This document shows, one piece after another, positions 1 to 5,040 of a stretch of DNA of 5,040 bases; positions within the stretch are counted from its first letter, which is position 1; each line of letters begins with the position of its first letter. The notes below the pieces were generated by a model. The model was not told the origin of the DNA and ran no database searches. It saw nothing but the letters and a program-made list of their open reading frames with translations. The translations under genes and the position numbers were made by a program. The stretch is taken from the NCBI GenBank assembly GCA_937944065.1, contig CALDZS010000209.1:1-5040 (forward strand). Reading direction: 5' to 3'. Source of the stretch: an uncultured Amylibacter sp. (GTDB lineage Bacteria > Pseudomonadota > Alphaproteobacteria > Rhodobacterales > Rhodobacteraceae).

Positions 1-830
1 ACTTGCGCACCTTCATAGATTGCAGACAACATGGCCTTGGCCGCAGGATAAACCCCTTGCGTGTTGCCATGCACCATCGCCGAACCACCAACATAGGTCA
101 TGAAACCAGCTGGGTGATACGGTGCGCCACCTGGCATTTTAAAGCCTTTGACATCCCAAGGCTTTACGATGTCCGCGTCGGTCGCGGTTTTGACCCAAGC
201 TTTGGCCGCAGACAGCAATTCGTCCGCTGGAACAACTTCGTCAACCAGACCCAGTTTCAACGCCTTGGCAGGATCAGACAGTTTACCCTGCAGCAACAGT
301 GGCGACGCTGTCATCAAATCCATTTTACGCGACAGGCGCGTTGTGCCACCAGCGCCGGGAAAAATACCGACCAGAATTTCGGGAAGTCCGATTTTGGCCT
401 TTGGATTGTCGGCAGCGAAAATGCGGTGACAGGACAAAGGAATTTCATACCCAATCCCAAGCGCTGTTCCAGGTAGCGCGCAAGCACTAGGTTTGCCGCC
501 TTTGTTGGTTTTTGGATCCATGCCCGCGCGTTCAATTTTGCGCGTGATACGGTGGAAATTCATGATGCCGTCGAACAGGCCTTGGGCAGGATTGTCGCCT
601 GCCATTTCAGCCATCTTCTTGATCACGTTCAAATCCATGCCGCCTGCGAAATCTTTTTTGGCGGACGTAATGACAGCGCCAATGACTTTGTCGTCGGCAA
701 GCACTTTGTCGATGCACGCGTCCAGTTCGGCGGTACCTTCGAGGTTCAATACGTTCATTGATTTGTCAGGCACGTCCCAAGTGATCGTGGCGATACCGTC
801 TGCGTCTACGTCATAGTGAAAGTCAGTCAT
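1..830 (-). CDS. fadB: FadB/FadJ-type multifunctional fatty acid oxidation enzyme, N-terminal enoyl-CoA hydratase part (truncated by window edge)
   Basis: The reading frame is open for 276 codons from ATG at 830 to the left edge, so the C-terminus lies outside the window. The visible part is a crotonase (enoyl-CoA hydratase/isomerase) domain. Residues 57-67 (AKKDFAGGMDL) form the first oxyanion-hole segment. Residues 117-129 (CALPGTALGIGYE) give the second, with Glu129. Residues 147-166 (IGLPEILVGIFPGAGGTTRL) carry Glu151. Glu129 and Glu151 fit the catalytic glutamate pair of the hydratase of FadB-like alpha subunits. The region after about residue 215 (GFKMPGGAPYHPAG) already leaves the crotonase core, as in the long multifunctional proteins. 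An NAD-binding 3-hydroxyacyl-CoA dehydrogenase domain is therefore expected beyond the edge; it is not seen here. Hydration and dehydrogenation of enoyl-CoA in the cytoplasm would feed the thiolase upstream. The start is supported by AAGGA nine bases upstream. FadJ is an equally possible name; a stand-alone hydratase is less likely. Confidence 0.92.
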   Translation of the reverse strand, partial: MTDFHYDVDADGIATITWDVPDKSMNVLNLEGTAELDACIDKVLADDKVIGAVITSAKKDFAGGMDLNVIKKMAEMAGDNPAQGLFDGIMNFHRITRKIERAGMDPKTNKGGKPSACALPGTALGIGYEIPLSCHRIFAADNPKAKIGLPEILVGIFPGAGGTTRLSRKMDLMTASPLLLQGKLSDPAKALKLGLVDEVVPADELLSAAKAWVKTATDADIVKPWDVKGFKMPGGAPYHPAGFMTYVGGSAMVHGNTQGVYPAAKAMLSAIYEGAQ

Positions 831-839
831 AATCTCGGT

Positions 840-844
840 TCCTT
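840..844 (-). promoter_or_regulatory. Ribosome binding site of the FadB-like gene
   Basis: AAGGA on the minus strand lies 9 nt before the ATG at 830, in the 37-nt gap after the cupin stop codon. It is a good Shine-Dalgarno match and fixes the start. The FadB-like protein therefore has its own initiation signal and does not depend on translational coupling to the cupin. Confidence 0.7.
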
Positions 845-867
845 CGTGTCAGGGAATCCAGTTGGGG

Positions 868-1329
868 TTAGCCAATCGGTGTTCCGTCTTTTCGTGTGAA
901 TTCAAATTGGCCACCTTCAACGGTGACCTTCATATCTATGTCGGAATAGGTACCGATCTCGGACTGTGCCCGCGTGCCGATGACCAGAAAACGGGCTTCT
1001 ACGTCTGTCGCGTTTTCAAAACAGTGACCGTTCGCGTTCCCTGCAGGAAACGCTGCGCAGTCGCCGACGGTCATGGGCGTTTTACCCTCATCTTCGATCA
1101 AATTGACCTCGCCTTGGGTTACCATAACGAATTCATCCTCGTTCAGGTGCCAATGGCGCATGGATGATTTTCCACCCGGTGCAAGAATGATGATATTGGC
1201 GCCAAATTGGGTCAACCCACCTGCATCGCCCACACGCAATGAACTGCGCCCTGCCATTTCGGCAGCATAGGGATCAGGATAGATCGAGCCTGTTTTCACA
1301 GGCACTTTATCTAGGTCGACCTTTGGCAT
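868..1329 (-). CDS. Small single-domain cupin protein encoded between thiolase and FadB genes
   Basis: This encodes 153 residues from ATG at 1329 (MPKVDLDKVP). An in-frame ATG at 1377 lies inside the thiolase gene and adds residues that do not look native, so the start at 1329 is preferred. Both cupin motifs are complete. Motif 1 is G53-x5-H59-W-H61-x4-E66-x6-G73. Motif 2 is G89-x5-P95-A-G97-x4-H102-x3-N106. His59, His61, Glu66 and His102 form the usual 3-His-1-Glu metal site, so a mononuclear metal-binding beta-barrel is expected. The protein is soluble, with no signal peptide. Its start overlaps the thiolase stop (TAATG), and the FadB-like gene follows after 37 nt, so it is very probably co-transcribed with beta-oxidation genes. 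Cupins of this size may be enzymes, isomerases or small-ligand sensors. The sequence does not say which, and I do not assign a reaction. Confidence 0.9.
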   Translation of the reverse strand: MPKVDLDKVPVKTGSIYPDPYAAEMAGRSSLRVGDAGGLTQFGANIIILAPGGKSSMRHWHLNEDEFVMVTQGEVNLIEDEGKTPMTVGDCAAFPAGNANGHCFENATDVEARFLVIGTRAQSEIGTYSDIDMKVTVEGGQFEFTRKDGTPIG

Positions 1330-1331
1330 TA
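1327..1331 (-). promoter_or_regulatory. TAATG stop/start overlap between thiolase and cupin genes
   Basis: On the minus strand the thiolase stop TAA (1331-1329) and the cupin ATG (1329-1327) share one A. Only a weak GAGCG precedes the ATG, so the cupin is likely translated by ribosomes finishing the thiolase (translational coupling). The overlap is read directly; the coupling is inferred. Confidence 0.8.
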
Positions 1332-2543
1332 AACGCGCTCGATAATGGTCGCGGCACCCATGCCAGACCCGATGCAAAGCGTGGCCAGACCAGTTTCTTT
1401 GTCGTCGCGTTCCATTTCGTCCAGCAACGTACCAAGGATCATCGCCCCAGTGGCACCCAGTGGGTGACCCATTGCGATGGCGCCGCCATTGACGTTCAGT
1501 TTACCGTGATCCACATCAAAATAGGTCATGAAGCGTAGGACAACAGAGGCGAACGCCTCGTTCACTTCGAACAGATCAATGTCGCCGATTTTCATGCCAG
1601 CATCGCGTAAGATTTTTTCCGTCACAGGAACAGGTCCTGTCAGCATGATCGTTGGATCGGTGCCGATTTTCGCGGTAGAGCGGATGCGCGCACGCGGTTT
1701 CAAACCATTTGCCTCGCCAAATTCTTTGTTGCCGATCAGAACTGCTGCGGCACCGTCGGCCAATGCAGACGAGTTACCAGCGTGGTGAACGTGGTTCACA
1801 CGCTCCAGCTCTGGGTATTTCATGATGGCCAGCTTGTCGAAACCAGGCATGGTTTCGCCCATGTCTTTGAACGAAGGGCGCAAACCGCCAAGCGATTGCA
1901 TGTCTGTACCTTCGCGGATGATTTCATCCGTGCCAAGAATATCCAAACCGTTTTGATCTTTCAACGTGATGCGAGAGCGGTCAAAATGACCCGCCTTGGT
2001 CGCTGCCACAGCGCGCTTTTGTGATTCAACCGCGTAAGCATCGCAATCATCGCGAGAGAAACCATATTTCGTCGCGATAATATCGGATGAGATACCTTGA
2101 GGAACGAAGTAAGCTTTCATTGCCAGATACGGATCAACGGCGATAGCACCACCATCCATGCCCATTGGCACGCGGCTCATCGCTTCGACGCCGCCAGCGA
2201 TGTATGCATTGCCAGCCCCACCGCGTACTTGGTTCGCGGCCATATTTACAGCCTCCAGCCCTGATGCGCAGAAACGATTGATGGACACCCCTGGAACAGC
2301 TTCGTCCAGATCAGAATACAACACCGCAGAGCGTGCTAAACATGCACCTTGCTCGCCGACTTGGGTCACATTGCCCCAAATCACATCTTCAATTTGTGTC
2401 GTGTCCGTTAGGTTGTTCCGCTTGGCTGTTTCATTCAACACTTCTGCGGACAGGCGCACGGCTGTGACTTCGTGCAAACCGCCATCCTTTTTGCCTTTGC
2501 CACGTGGCGTGCGGACTGTGTCATAGATATAGGCATCGTTCAT
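1329..2543 (-). CDS. fadA: Acetyl-CoA C-acyltransferase (3-ketoacyl-CoA thiolase, FadA type)
   Basis: This 404-residue thiolase is of normal family length (about 390-405). It would cleave 3-ketoacyl-CoA with CoA to give acetyl-CoA and a shortened acyl-CoA, the last step of beta-oxidation, in the cytoplasm. All catalytic elements are present. The nucleophile is Cys92 in NRFCASG. NEAF begins at Asn328, His360 lies in GGAIAMGHPLGATGA, and Cys390 lies in CIGSGMGAA. The 30-residue spacing of His360 and Cys390 equals that of well-studied bacterial thiolases. The start at 2543 (MNDAYIYDTVRTPRG) matches the family N-terminus and has GAGG six bases upstream. The frame continues upstream to 2624, but that extension is unlike thiolases. 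Downstream are the overlapping cupin gene and the FadB-like gene, so this is probably the first gene of the beta-oxidation operon. A biosynthetic acetoacetyl-CoA thiolase (AtoB/PhaA) cannot be excluded by motifs alone, but the FadB neighbour favours degradation. Confidence 0.95.
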   Translation of the reverse strand: MNDAYIYDTVRTPRGKGKKDGGLHEVTAVRLSAEVLNETAKRNNLTDTTQIEDVIWGNVTQVGEQGACLARSAVLYSDLDEAVPGVSINRFCASGLEAVNMAANQVRGGAGNAYIAGGVEAMSRVPMGMDGGAIAVDPYLAMKAYFVPQGISSDIIATKYGFSRDDCDAYAVESQKRAVAATKAGHFDRSRITLKDQNGLDILGTDEIIREGTDMQSLGGLRPSFKDMGETMPGFDKLAIMKYPELERVNHVHHAGNSSALADGAAAVLIGNKEFGEANGLKPRARIRSTAKIGTDPTIMLTGPVPVTEKILRDAGMKIGDIDLFEVNEAFASVVLRFMTYFDVDHGKLNVNGGAIAMGHPLGATGAMILGTLLDEMERDDKETGLATLCIGSGMGAATIIERV

Positions 2544-2549
2544 AAAGGG

Positions 2550-2553
2550 CCTC
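2550..2553 (-). promoter_or_regulatory. Ribosome binding site of the thiolase gene
   Basis: GAGG on the minus strand is 6 nt before the ATG at 2543. It decides for this start over the in-frame upstream extension to 2624. Confidence 0.7.
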
Positions 2554-2627
2554 GATTTTTTGAATGGATGCGCCAAGCGCGTTAAATCTGAGGCCATAAG
2601 ACAGTTTACGACCACGGAATCCAAGTC

Positions 2628-2647
2628 AAAAAACCGCGATTAGGCGG
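2628..2647 (-). terminator. Possible weak hairpin with U-tract after the dehydrogenase gene
   Basis: On the minus strand CCGC-CTAATC-GCGG is followed directly by six T residues. The layout is that of an intrinsic terminator 43 nt past the dehydrogenase stop, but the stem is only 4 bp. It also lies downstream of the putative operator at 2651-2675, so it would sit in the leader of any thiolase transcript started there. It may be chance. Confidence 0.22.
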
Positions 2648-2650
2648 AAT

Positions 2651-2675
2651 TGACGTAAGGTTTACGTTAACGTCA
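2651..2675 (-). promoter_or_regulatory. Putative operator upstream of the thiolase operon (three ACGT cores, MerR/LiuR-like)
   Basis: This 25-bp segment begins with TGACGT and ends with ACGTCA, an inverted repeat. Inside it is TTTACGTTAACGT, containing the perfect 10-bp palindrome ACGTTAACGT (2664-2673). ACGT cores occur at 2653, 2664 and 2670. It lies 108 nt upstream of the thiolase ATG, in the only sizeable gap of the minus-strand cluster. ACGT-rich palindromes of this kind resemble those bound by MerR-family regulators of fatty acid and branched-chain acyl-CoA catabolism such as LiuR. That assignment is from memory of the family motif and is inference. I could not place a convincing -35/-10 pair around it. 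Confidence 0.5.
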
Positions 2676-2689
2676 CTTGCGCAACAGGG

Positions 2690-3454
2690 CTATTCCGCTG
2701 TCCAACCGCCATCCACAAGGATGGATGTGCCTGTCACCATTGCGCTGGCATCTGACGCCAAGAACACGACTGCGCCCATGATATCCTCGACCTCTGCCAC
2801 GCGACCAAGTTTGATCATGCGGTTGATCCATTCGACCTTGTCGGGTTGTTCAAACGTGGGGGCGGTCAGGGGGGTGCGCACGAATGTAGGGCAGACCGTG
2901 TTGATGCGAATGCCGTGCTGACCCCAATCGATTGCCATGCTTTTGGTGAAACCTTCGACGCCATGTTTGGTGCCACAATACACCGCACGCTCAATCCCGC
3001 CGACATGGGCCATTTGCGATGTGATGTTGATCAAGCTGCCGGGTTTACCTGCAGCGATCAGGCCCTTGGCCACGGCCATAGTCAGAAAATATGCGCCTTT
3101 AAGGTTGATATCAGACACAGCATCGAAATCATCTGGCTTGGTATCCAATGTAGGACCGTGCCGTGCCAAACCTGCAGAGTTGACCATGATGTCGAACGGG
3201 CCATGCTCGGCCACCAATTCGGCCGTACGCTCTACATTTGCCACATCCATTTCTAGAACATCCACCGAAAGACCAAGCGATGTCATTTCCGCTGCAATAT
3301 CTGCCAGCTTATCCGCACTGCGCGCCGCCAAGGTGACATGCGCGCCCGATTGCGCCAAACCCGCCGCACAACCAAGGCCGATGCCCGAGGATGCCCCCGC
3401 CACCAACGCGCGTTTTCCGTTCAATTTAAAGCTGGGAAGTTGGGGAATGGTCAT
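2690..3454 (-). CDS. Short-chain dehydrogenase/reductase (classical SDR)
   Basis: This 254-residue protein has the length and full motif set of classical SDRs. The Rossmann glycine motif is A19-G-A-S-S-G-I-G26, with Ala for the usual Thr. NSAG at 92-95 is a variant of NNAG. The catalytic tetrad is Asn117, Ser146, Tyr159 and Lys163 (YCGTK). The C-terminal VTGTSILVDGGW is typical of sugar- and hydroxyacid-type SDRs. Ala44-Arg45 at the end of the second strand, with no Asp there, hints at NADP(H) preference, which is inference. The protein is cytoplasmic, with no signal peptide. The ATG at 3454 is chosen because MTIPQLPSFKLNGK matches the family. A GTG at 3469 would add five residues and has no ribosome binding site. 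The gene precedes the thiolase by 146 nt on the same strand, so it may act on a 3-hydroxy or keto intermediate of acyl or polyol catabolism. The exact substrate cannot be told. Confidence 0.93.
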   Translation of the reverse strand: MTIPQLPSFKLNGKRALVAGASSGIGLGCAAGLAQSGAHVTLAARSADKLADIAAEMTSLGLSVDVLEMDVANVERTAELVAEHGPFDIMVNSAGLARHGPTLDTKPDDFDAVSDINLKGAYFLTMAVAKGLIAAGKPGSLINITSQMAHVGGIERAVYCGTKHGVEGFTKSMAIDWGQHGIRINTVCPTFVRTPLTAPTFEQPDKVEWINRMIKLGRVAEVEDIMGAVVFLASDASAMVTGTSILVDGGWTAE

Positions 3455-3478
3455 GGTAACTGCTTTCACTAGATTTTC

Positions 3479-3506
3479 GTCATACTAGCCACAATCTGGC
3501 TTGCAA
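3479..3506 (-). promoter_or_regulatory. Candidate sigma70-type promoter for the dehydrogenase gene
   Basis: On the minus strand TTGCAA (3506-3501) and TATGAC (3484-3479) are separated by 16 nt, each matching 4 of 6 consensus bases. Transcription would begin near 3472, leaving a short leader before the ATG at 3454. It lies in the divergent gap with the amidotransferase gene. The match is modest, so this is only a candidate. Confidence 0.3.
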
Positions 3507-3535
3507 TGCAAAGCGGTTTACGCAAGATATGCGGC

Positions 3536-4243
3536 ATGGAAATAGGTATCTTACAAACGGGCGATGCCCGCGACGCACTTAAAAACACACTTGGCGATTA
3601 TGACCAGCTATTTGTGAATTTTTTGTCAGGCCAAGGGTTCAATTTTGAAACCTTTCGCGTGTTGGACAATGTGTTTCCAGACAGTGTCACGGCCAAGGAT
3701 GGCTGGATCGTCACTGGGTCGCGTCATGGTGCCTACGAAGATCATGCGTTCATCCCGCCCTTGGAACAGTTTATCCGCGATTCTATGGCAGCGAACATCC
3801 CAATGGCTGGGTTTTGCTTTGGTCATCAGATTATGGCGCAGGCGTTGGGTGGCAAAGTTGTCAAATTCCCCGACGGGTGGGCAACAGGGAACACCGAATA
3901 TGATGTCGATCCAACGGTTGATGGCGGCGAAGATAAAATCCGCATCATCGGGTGGCACCAGGATCAGGTGATCGAAGCCCCCGAAGGCGCCAAAACAATC
4001 ATGCGTTCTGAATTCTGCGAATATGCGGGATTGGCTTATGGCGACAATGGGTTTTCAACCCAACCGCACCCAGAGTTTTCAAACCAGTATGCCGCAGGTC
4101 TATTGGATGAATTGCAAGAGCTGTATTCAGACGATCACATCCAAACCACCCGCGACAGTTTCCAAAACGATCTGGATACACATCGTATGACGGCGATGGT
4201 TGCGGCGTTTTTCAAAAAAGCACATAGCAGGCGGGTTGATTGA
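3536..4243 (+). CDS. Class I glutamine amidotransferase-like protein (GuaA-type GATase domain)
   Basis: This encodes 235 residues forming one class I amidotransferase domain. The nucleophile elbow is G92-F-C94-F-G-H97-Q, with Cys94. His178 and Glu180 lie in Q-P-H-P-E-F. This completes the Cys-His-Glu triad, so glutaminase activity is likely. VTGSRHGAYED (59-69) is the usual oxyanion-strand region. The start at 3536 (MEIGILQTG) matches the family N-terminus. An ATG at 3506 would add ten atypical residues, and neither start has a clear ribosome binding site. The C-terminal 50 residues after the triad form a helical tail rich in charged residues. No synthase partner gene is adjacent. It may work alone, for example on gamma-glutamyl compounds, or with a partner elsewhere; the specific role is unknown. 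It is transcribed divergently from the dehydrogenase and is probably a single-gene unit, since 263 nt follow before the next gene. Confidence 0.92.
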   Translation: MEIGILQTGDARDALKNTLGDYDQLFVNFLSGQGFNFETFRVLDNVFPDSVTAKDGWIVTGSRHGAYEDHAFIPPLEQFIRDSMAANIPMAGFCFGHQIMAQALGGKVVKFPDGWATGNTEYDVDPTVDGGEDKIRIIGWHQDQVIEAPEGAKTIMRSEFCEYAGLAYGDNGFSTQPHPEFSNQYAAGLLDELQELYSDDHIQTTRDSFQNDLDTHRMTAMVAAFFKKAHSRRVD

Positions 4244-4506
4244 TCCCAACCGGACAAAACACCCCCAATAATACCCCGCGCATGGCTGGTTTGCGATTCT
4301 AGGTATTCGACTACCACCCTTATTTTGAACGTTTAGCGTGAAATATATCCCTCTGGTTGTGCGGGTTTAAATAAATTCCGCCCATACATAGTAAAAACGA
4401 TACAAAACTAACTAAACCCTAAATAACTATTTAATTTACTCGAATTTTTCGAATAATTTAGCATAAGCTGTTTGCAACCTAGTTATATTTTGGAGCCGAA
4501 TTGACC
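4244..4506. other. Intergenic region, strongly AT-rich toward the repeat-protein gene
   Basis: No convincing coding sequence is seen. By hand count 4381-4440 is only 25% GC and 4441-4500 33%, clearly below the neighbouring genes. It contains small AT dyads such as AAATAACTATTT and the pair TCGAATTTT/TCGAATAATTT near 4440-4459. This fits an upstream control region for the gene at 4507. I cannot place a good -35/-10 pair: TATATT at 4484-4489 is too near the ribosome binding site to serve as a -10 for it. A short GGTTG/CAACC dyad around the amidotransferase stop lacks a T-run, so no terminator is called. Confidence 0.6.
4492..4495 (+). promoter_or_regulatory. Ribosome binding site of the repeat-protein gene
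   Basis: GGAG lies 11 nt before the ATG at 4507. The spacing is slightly long. An in-frame TTG at 4501 would be 5 nt from it, but the ATG gives a normal signal-peptide n-region (MRNFKN) and is preferred. Confidence 0.55.
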
Positions 4507-5040
4507 ATGCGTAATTTTAAAAATTTGTCCGTGTTATCATTCGTTTTACTTGCCACAACTGCGCCTGTTTTGGCGCAGGACGGTACATTCAGTTTCTTCA
4601 GTGGCACGATCGATGTCTCGAATGGGGCGATCGATACCAACGAGATTGCTAACAATGCGGTCACAACTGACAAGATCGCAGCCGGCGCTGTTGGTACGTC
4701 TGATTTGGCAAATGGCTCAATCAATACGAATAAAATCCAAGACGGCGCAGTAACTAACTCTGATTTGGCAACCAACGCTGTTACGACGGACAAGATCGCA
4801 GACGGTGCTGTTGGTACGTCTGATTTGGAAAATGGTTCAATCAATACGAATAAAATCCAAGACGGCGCTGTTACGACGGCGAAAATCAGAAACAATGCTG
4901 TTACCAGCGCTAAGATAGCGAATGGTGCTGTTGGAACTGTCGATTTGGCCGCAGACGCTGTCACCAGTGCCAAAATTCTAGATGGTACGGTTGCGAACGC
5001 TGATTTGGCGGCAGGTGCTGTCACCAGCGATAAGATTGCC
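4507..5040 (+). CDS. Exported decapeptide-repeat protein, fibre/adhesin-like, N-terminal part (truncated by window edge)
   Basis: The frame is open for 178 codons from ATG at 4507 to the right edge. Residues 1-23 are a clear Sec signal peptide: positive n-region with Arg2 and Lys5, hydrophobic core LSVLSFVLLATTAP, and a V-L-A cleavage site before Gln24. A short linker (24-38) follows. Residues 39-178 are 14 perfect-length ten-residue repeats of consensus (N/D)-G-A-V-T-x-x-(K/D)-(I/L)-A, with no insertions or deletions. Position 8 is mostly Lys before Ile or Asp before Leu, largely in alternation. Similar GAVTxxKIxDG repeats are known in phage tail fibres and bacterial surface or secreted proteins, so an elongated beta-rich fibre is plausible; that is inference. 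No cysteine is visible. The C-terminus, which might hold an anchor, chaperone or binding domain, is outside the window. The name is descriptive only, and no function is assigned. The antisense frame over this gene is a shadow produced by the repeat. Confidence 0.88.
   Translation, partial: MRNFKNLSVLSFVLLATTAPVLAQDGTFSFFSGTIDVSNGAIDTNEIANNAVTTDKIAAGAVGTSDLANGSINTNKIQDGAVTNSDLATNAVTTDKIADGAVGTSDLENGSINTNKIQDGAVTTAKIRNNAVTSAKIANGAVGTVDLAADAVTSAKILDGTVANADLAAGAVTSDKIA
4621..5040 (+). repeat. Array of 14 tandem 30-bp units encoding ten-residue repeats (continues past the window)
   Basis: The array starts at codon 39 of the exported protein, and units follow every 30 bp to the last base of the window. 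Examples are NGAIDTNEIA, NNAVTTDKIA, AGAVGTSDLA, NGSINTNKIQ and, last, AGAVTSDKIA. Small residues at positions 2-3, V/I at 4, T/S/N mostly at 6 and I/L at 9 are conserved. DNA identity between most units is moderate, so most copies are old. Confidence 0.93.
4651..4870 (+). repeat. Higher-order tandem duplication, period 120 bp
   Basis: Bases 4651-4750 match 4771-4870 at 89 of 100 positions by hand count. The core 4691-4740 matches 4811-4860 at 48 of 50. At protein level four decapeptides (residues 49-88) are copied as residues 89-128, with the fourth unit diverged. The much higher identity than between other units points to a later duplication of a four-unit block. Confidence 0.88.

Noticed and set aside
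3..476. Plus-strand open frame of 157 codons at the left edge
   Set aside because: It lies antisense to the FadB-like crotonase domain, whose motifs and catalytic residues are clear. The composition (rich in Arg, His, Gln) is that of a shadow frame.
2544..2624. N-terminal extension of the thiolase to 2624
   Set aside because: The added 27 residues do not resemble a thiolase N-terminus, while the ATG at 2543 has GAGG at 6-nt spacing and starts the conserved sequence.
2937..3488. Plus-strand open frame of 183 codons
   Set aside because: It is fully antisense to the dehydrogenase, which has the complete SDR motif set, and no family features are seen in the plus-strand translation.
4225..4255. 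GGTTG/CAACC dyad at the end of the amidotransferase gene as a terminator
   Set aside because: The stem is only 5 bp, it overlaps the stop codon and there is no T-run after it.
4484..4489. TATATT as a -10 element for the repeat gene
   Set aside because: A start site about 7 nt downstream would fall at or after the GGAG ribosome binding site at 4492-4495, and no -35 is found at proper spacing.
4479..5024. Long minus-strand open frame of 181 codons antisense to the repeat gene
   Set aside because: It is a by-product of the 30-bp repeat, which keeps the antisense frame free of stops. The plus-strand frame has a ribosome binding site, a signal peptide and a clean repeat, while the antisense protein has no ribosome binding site or recognisable domain.
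4621..5040. CRISPR array or non-coding satellite
   Set aside because: Unit length is exactly 30 bp with no spacers, the variation is mostly codon-like and the array is in frame with a signal peptide, so it is a coding repeat.

Overview
The window reads as a chromosomal segment of an alphaproteobacterium, most likely of the Roseobacter group (Rhodobacteraceae). This is inferred from the character of the fatty-acid oxidation proteins and from a coding GC content near the middle of the scale. No rRNA or other phylogenetic marker is present, so the placement is tentative. There are six protein genes, two of them cut by the window edges. I found no tRNA, rRNA, CRISPR array or insertion sequence.

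Left part, minus strand (about 3454 down to 1). The gene order in the direction of transcription is: a short-chain dehydrogenase/reductase (3454-2690); a 146-nt gap; a FadA-type thiolase (2543-1329); a small cupin protein (1329-868) whose ATG shares a base with the thiolase stop codon (TAATG); a 37-nt gap; and the N-terminal enoyl-CoA hydratase part of a FadB/FadJ-type multifunctional beta-oxidation enzyme (830 to the left edge). The thiolase and the multifunctional enzyme carry out the last three steps of the fatty acyl-CoA beta-oxidation cycle. The cupin between them is tightly coupled to the thiolase but has no known place in the pathway. The gap before the thiolase holds a cluster of three ACGT cores, including the perfect palindrome ACGTTAACGT. 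It resembles the operators of MerR-family regulators of acyl-CoA catabolism.

Middle, plus strand. A class I glutamine amidotransferase-like protein (3536-4243) is divergent from the dehydrogenase across an 81-nt gap that probably holds promoters for both. Its catalytic Cys-His-Glu triad is intact, but its substrate cannot be read from the sequence.

Right part, plus strand. After a 263-nt intergenic stretch that becomes very AT-rich, a gene begins at 4507 and runs off the right edge. It encodes a Sec signal peptide followed by 14 uninterrupted ten-residue repeats of the type (N/D)-G-A-V-T-x-x-(K/D)-(I/L)-A. A roughly 100-bp block is tandemly duplicated inside the repeat array. This exported, fibre- or adhesin-like repeat protein is the most unusual element of the window. 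The rest is conventional metabolism.
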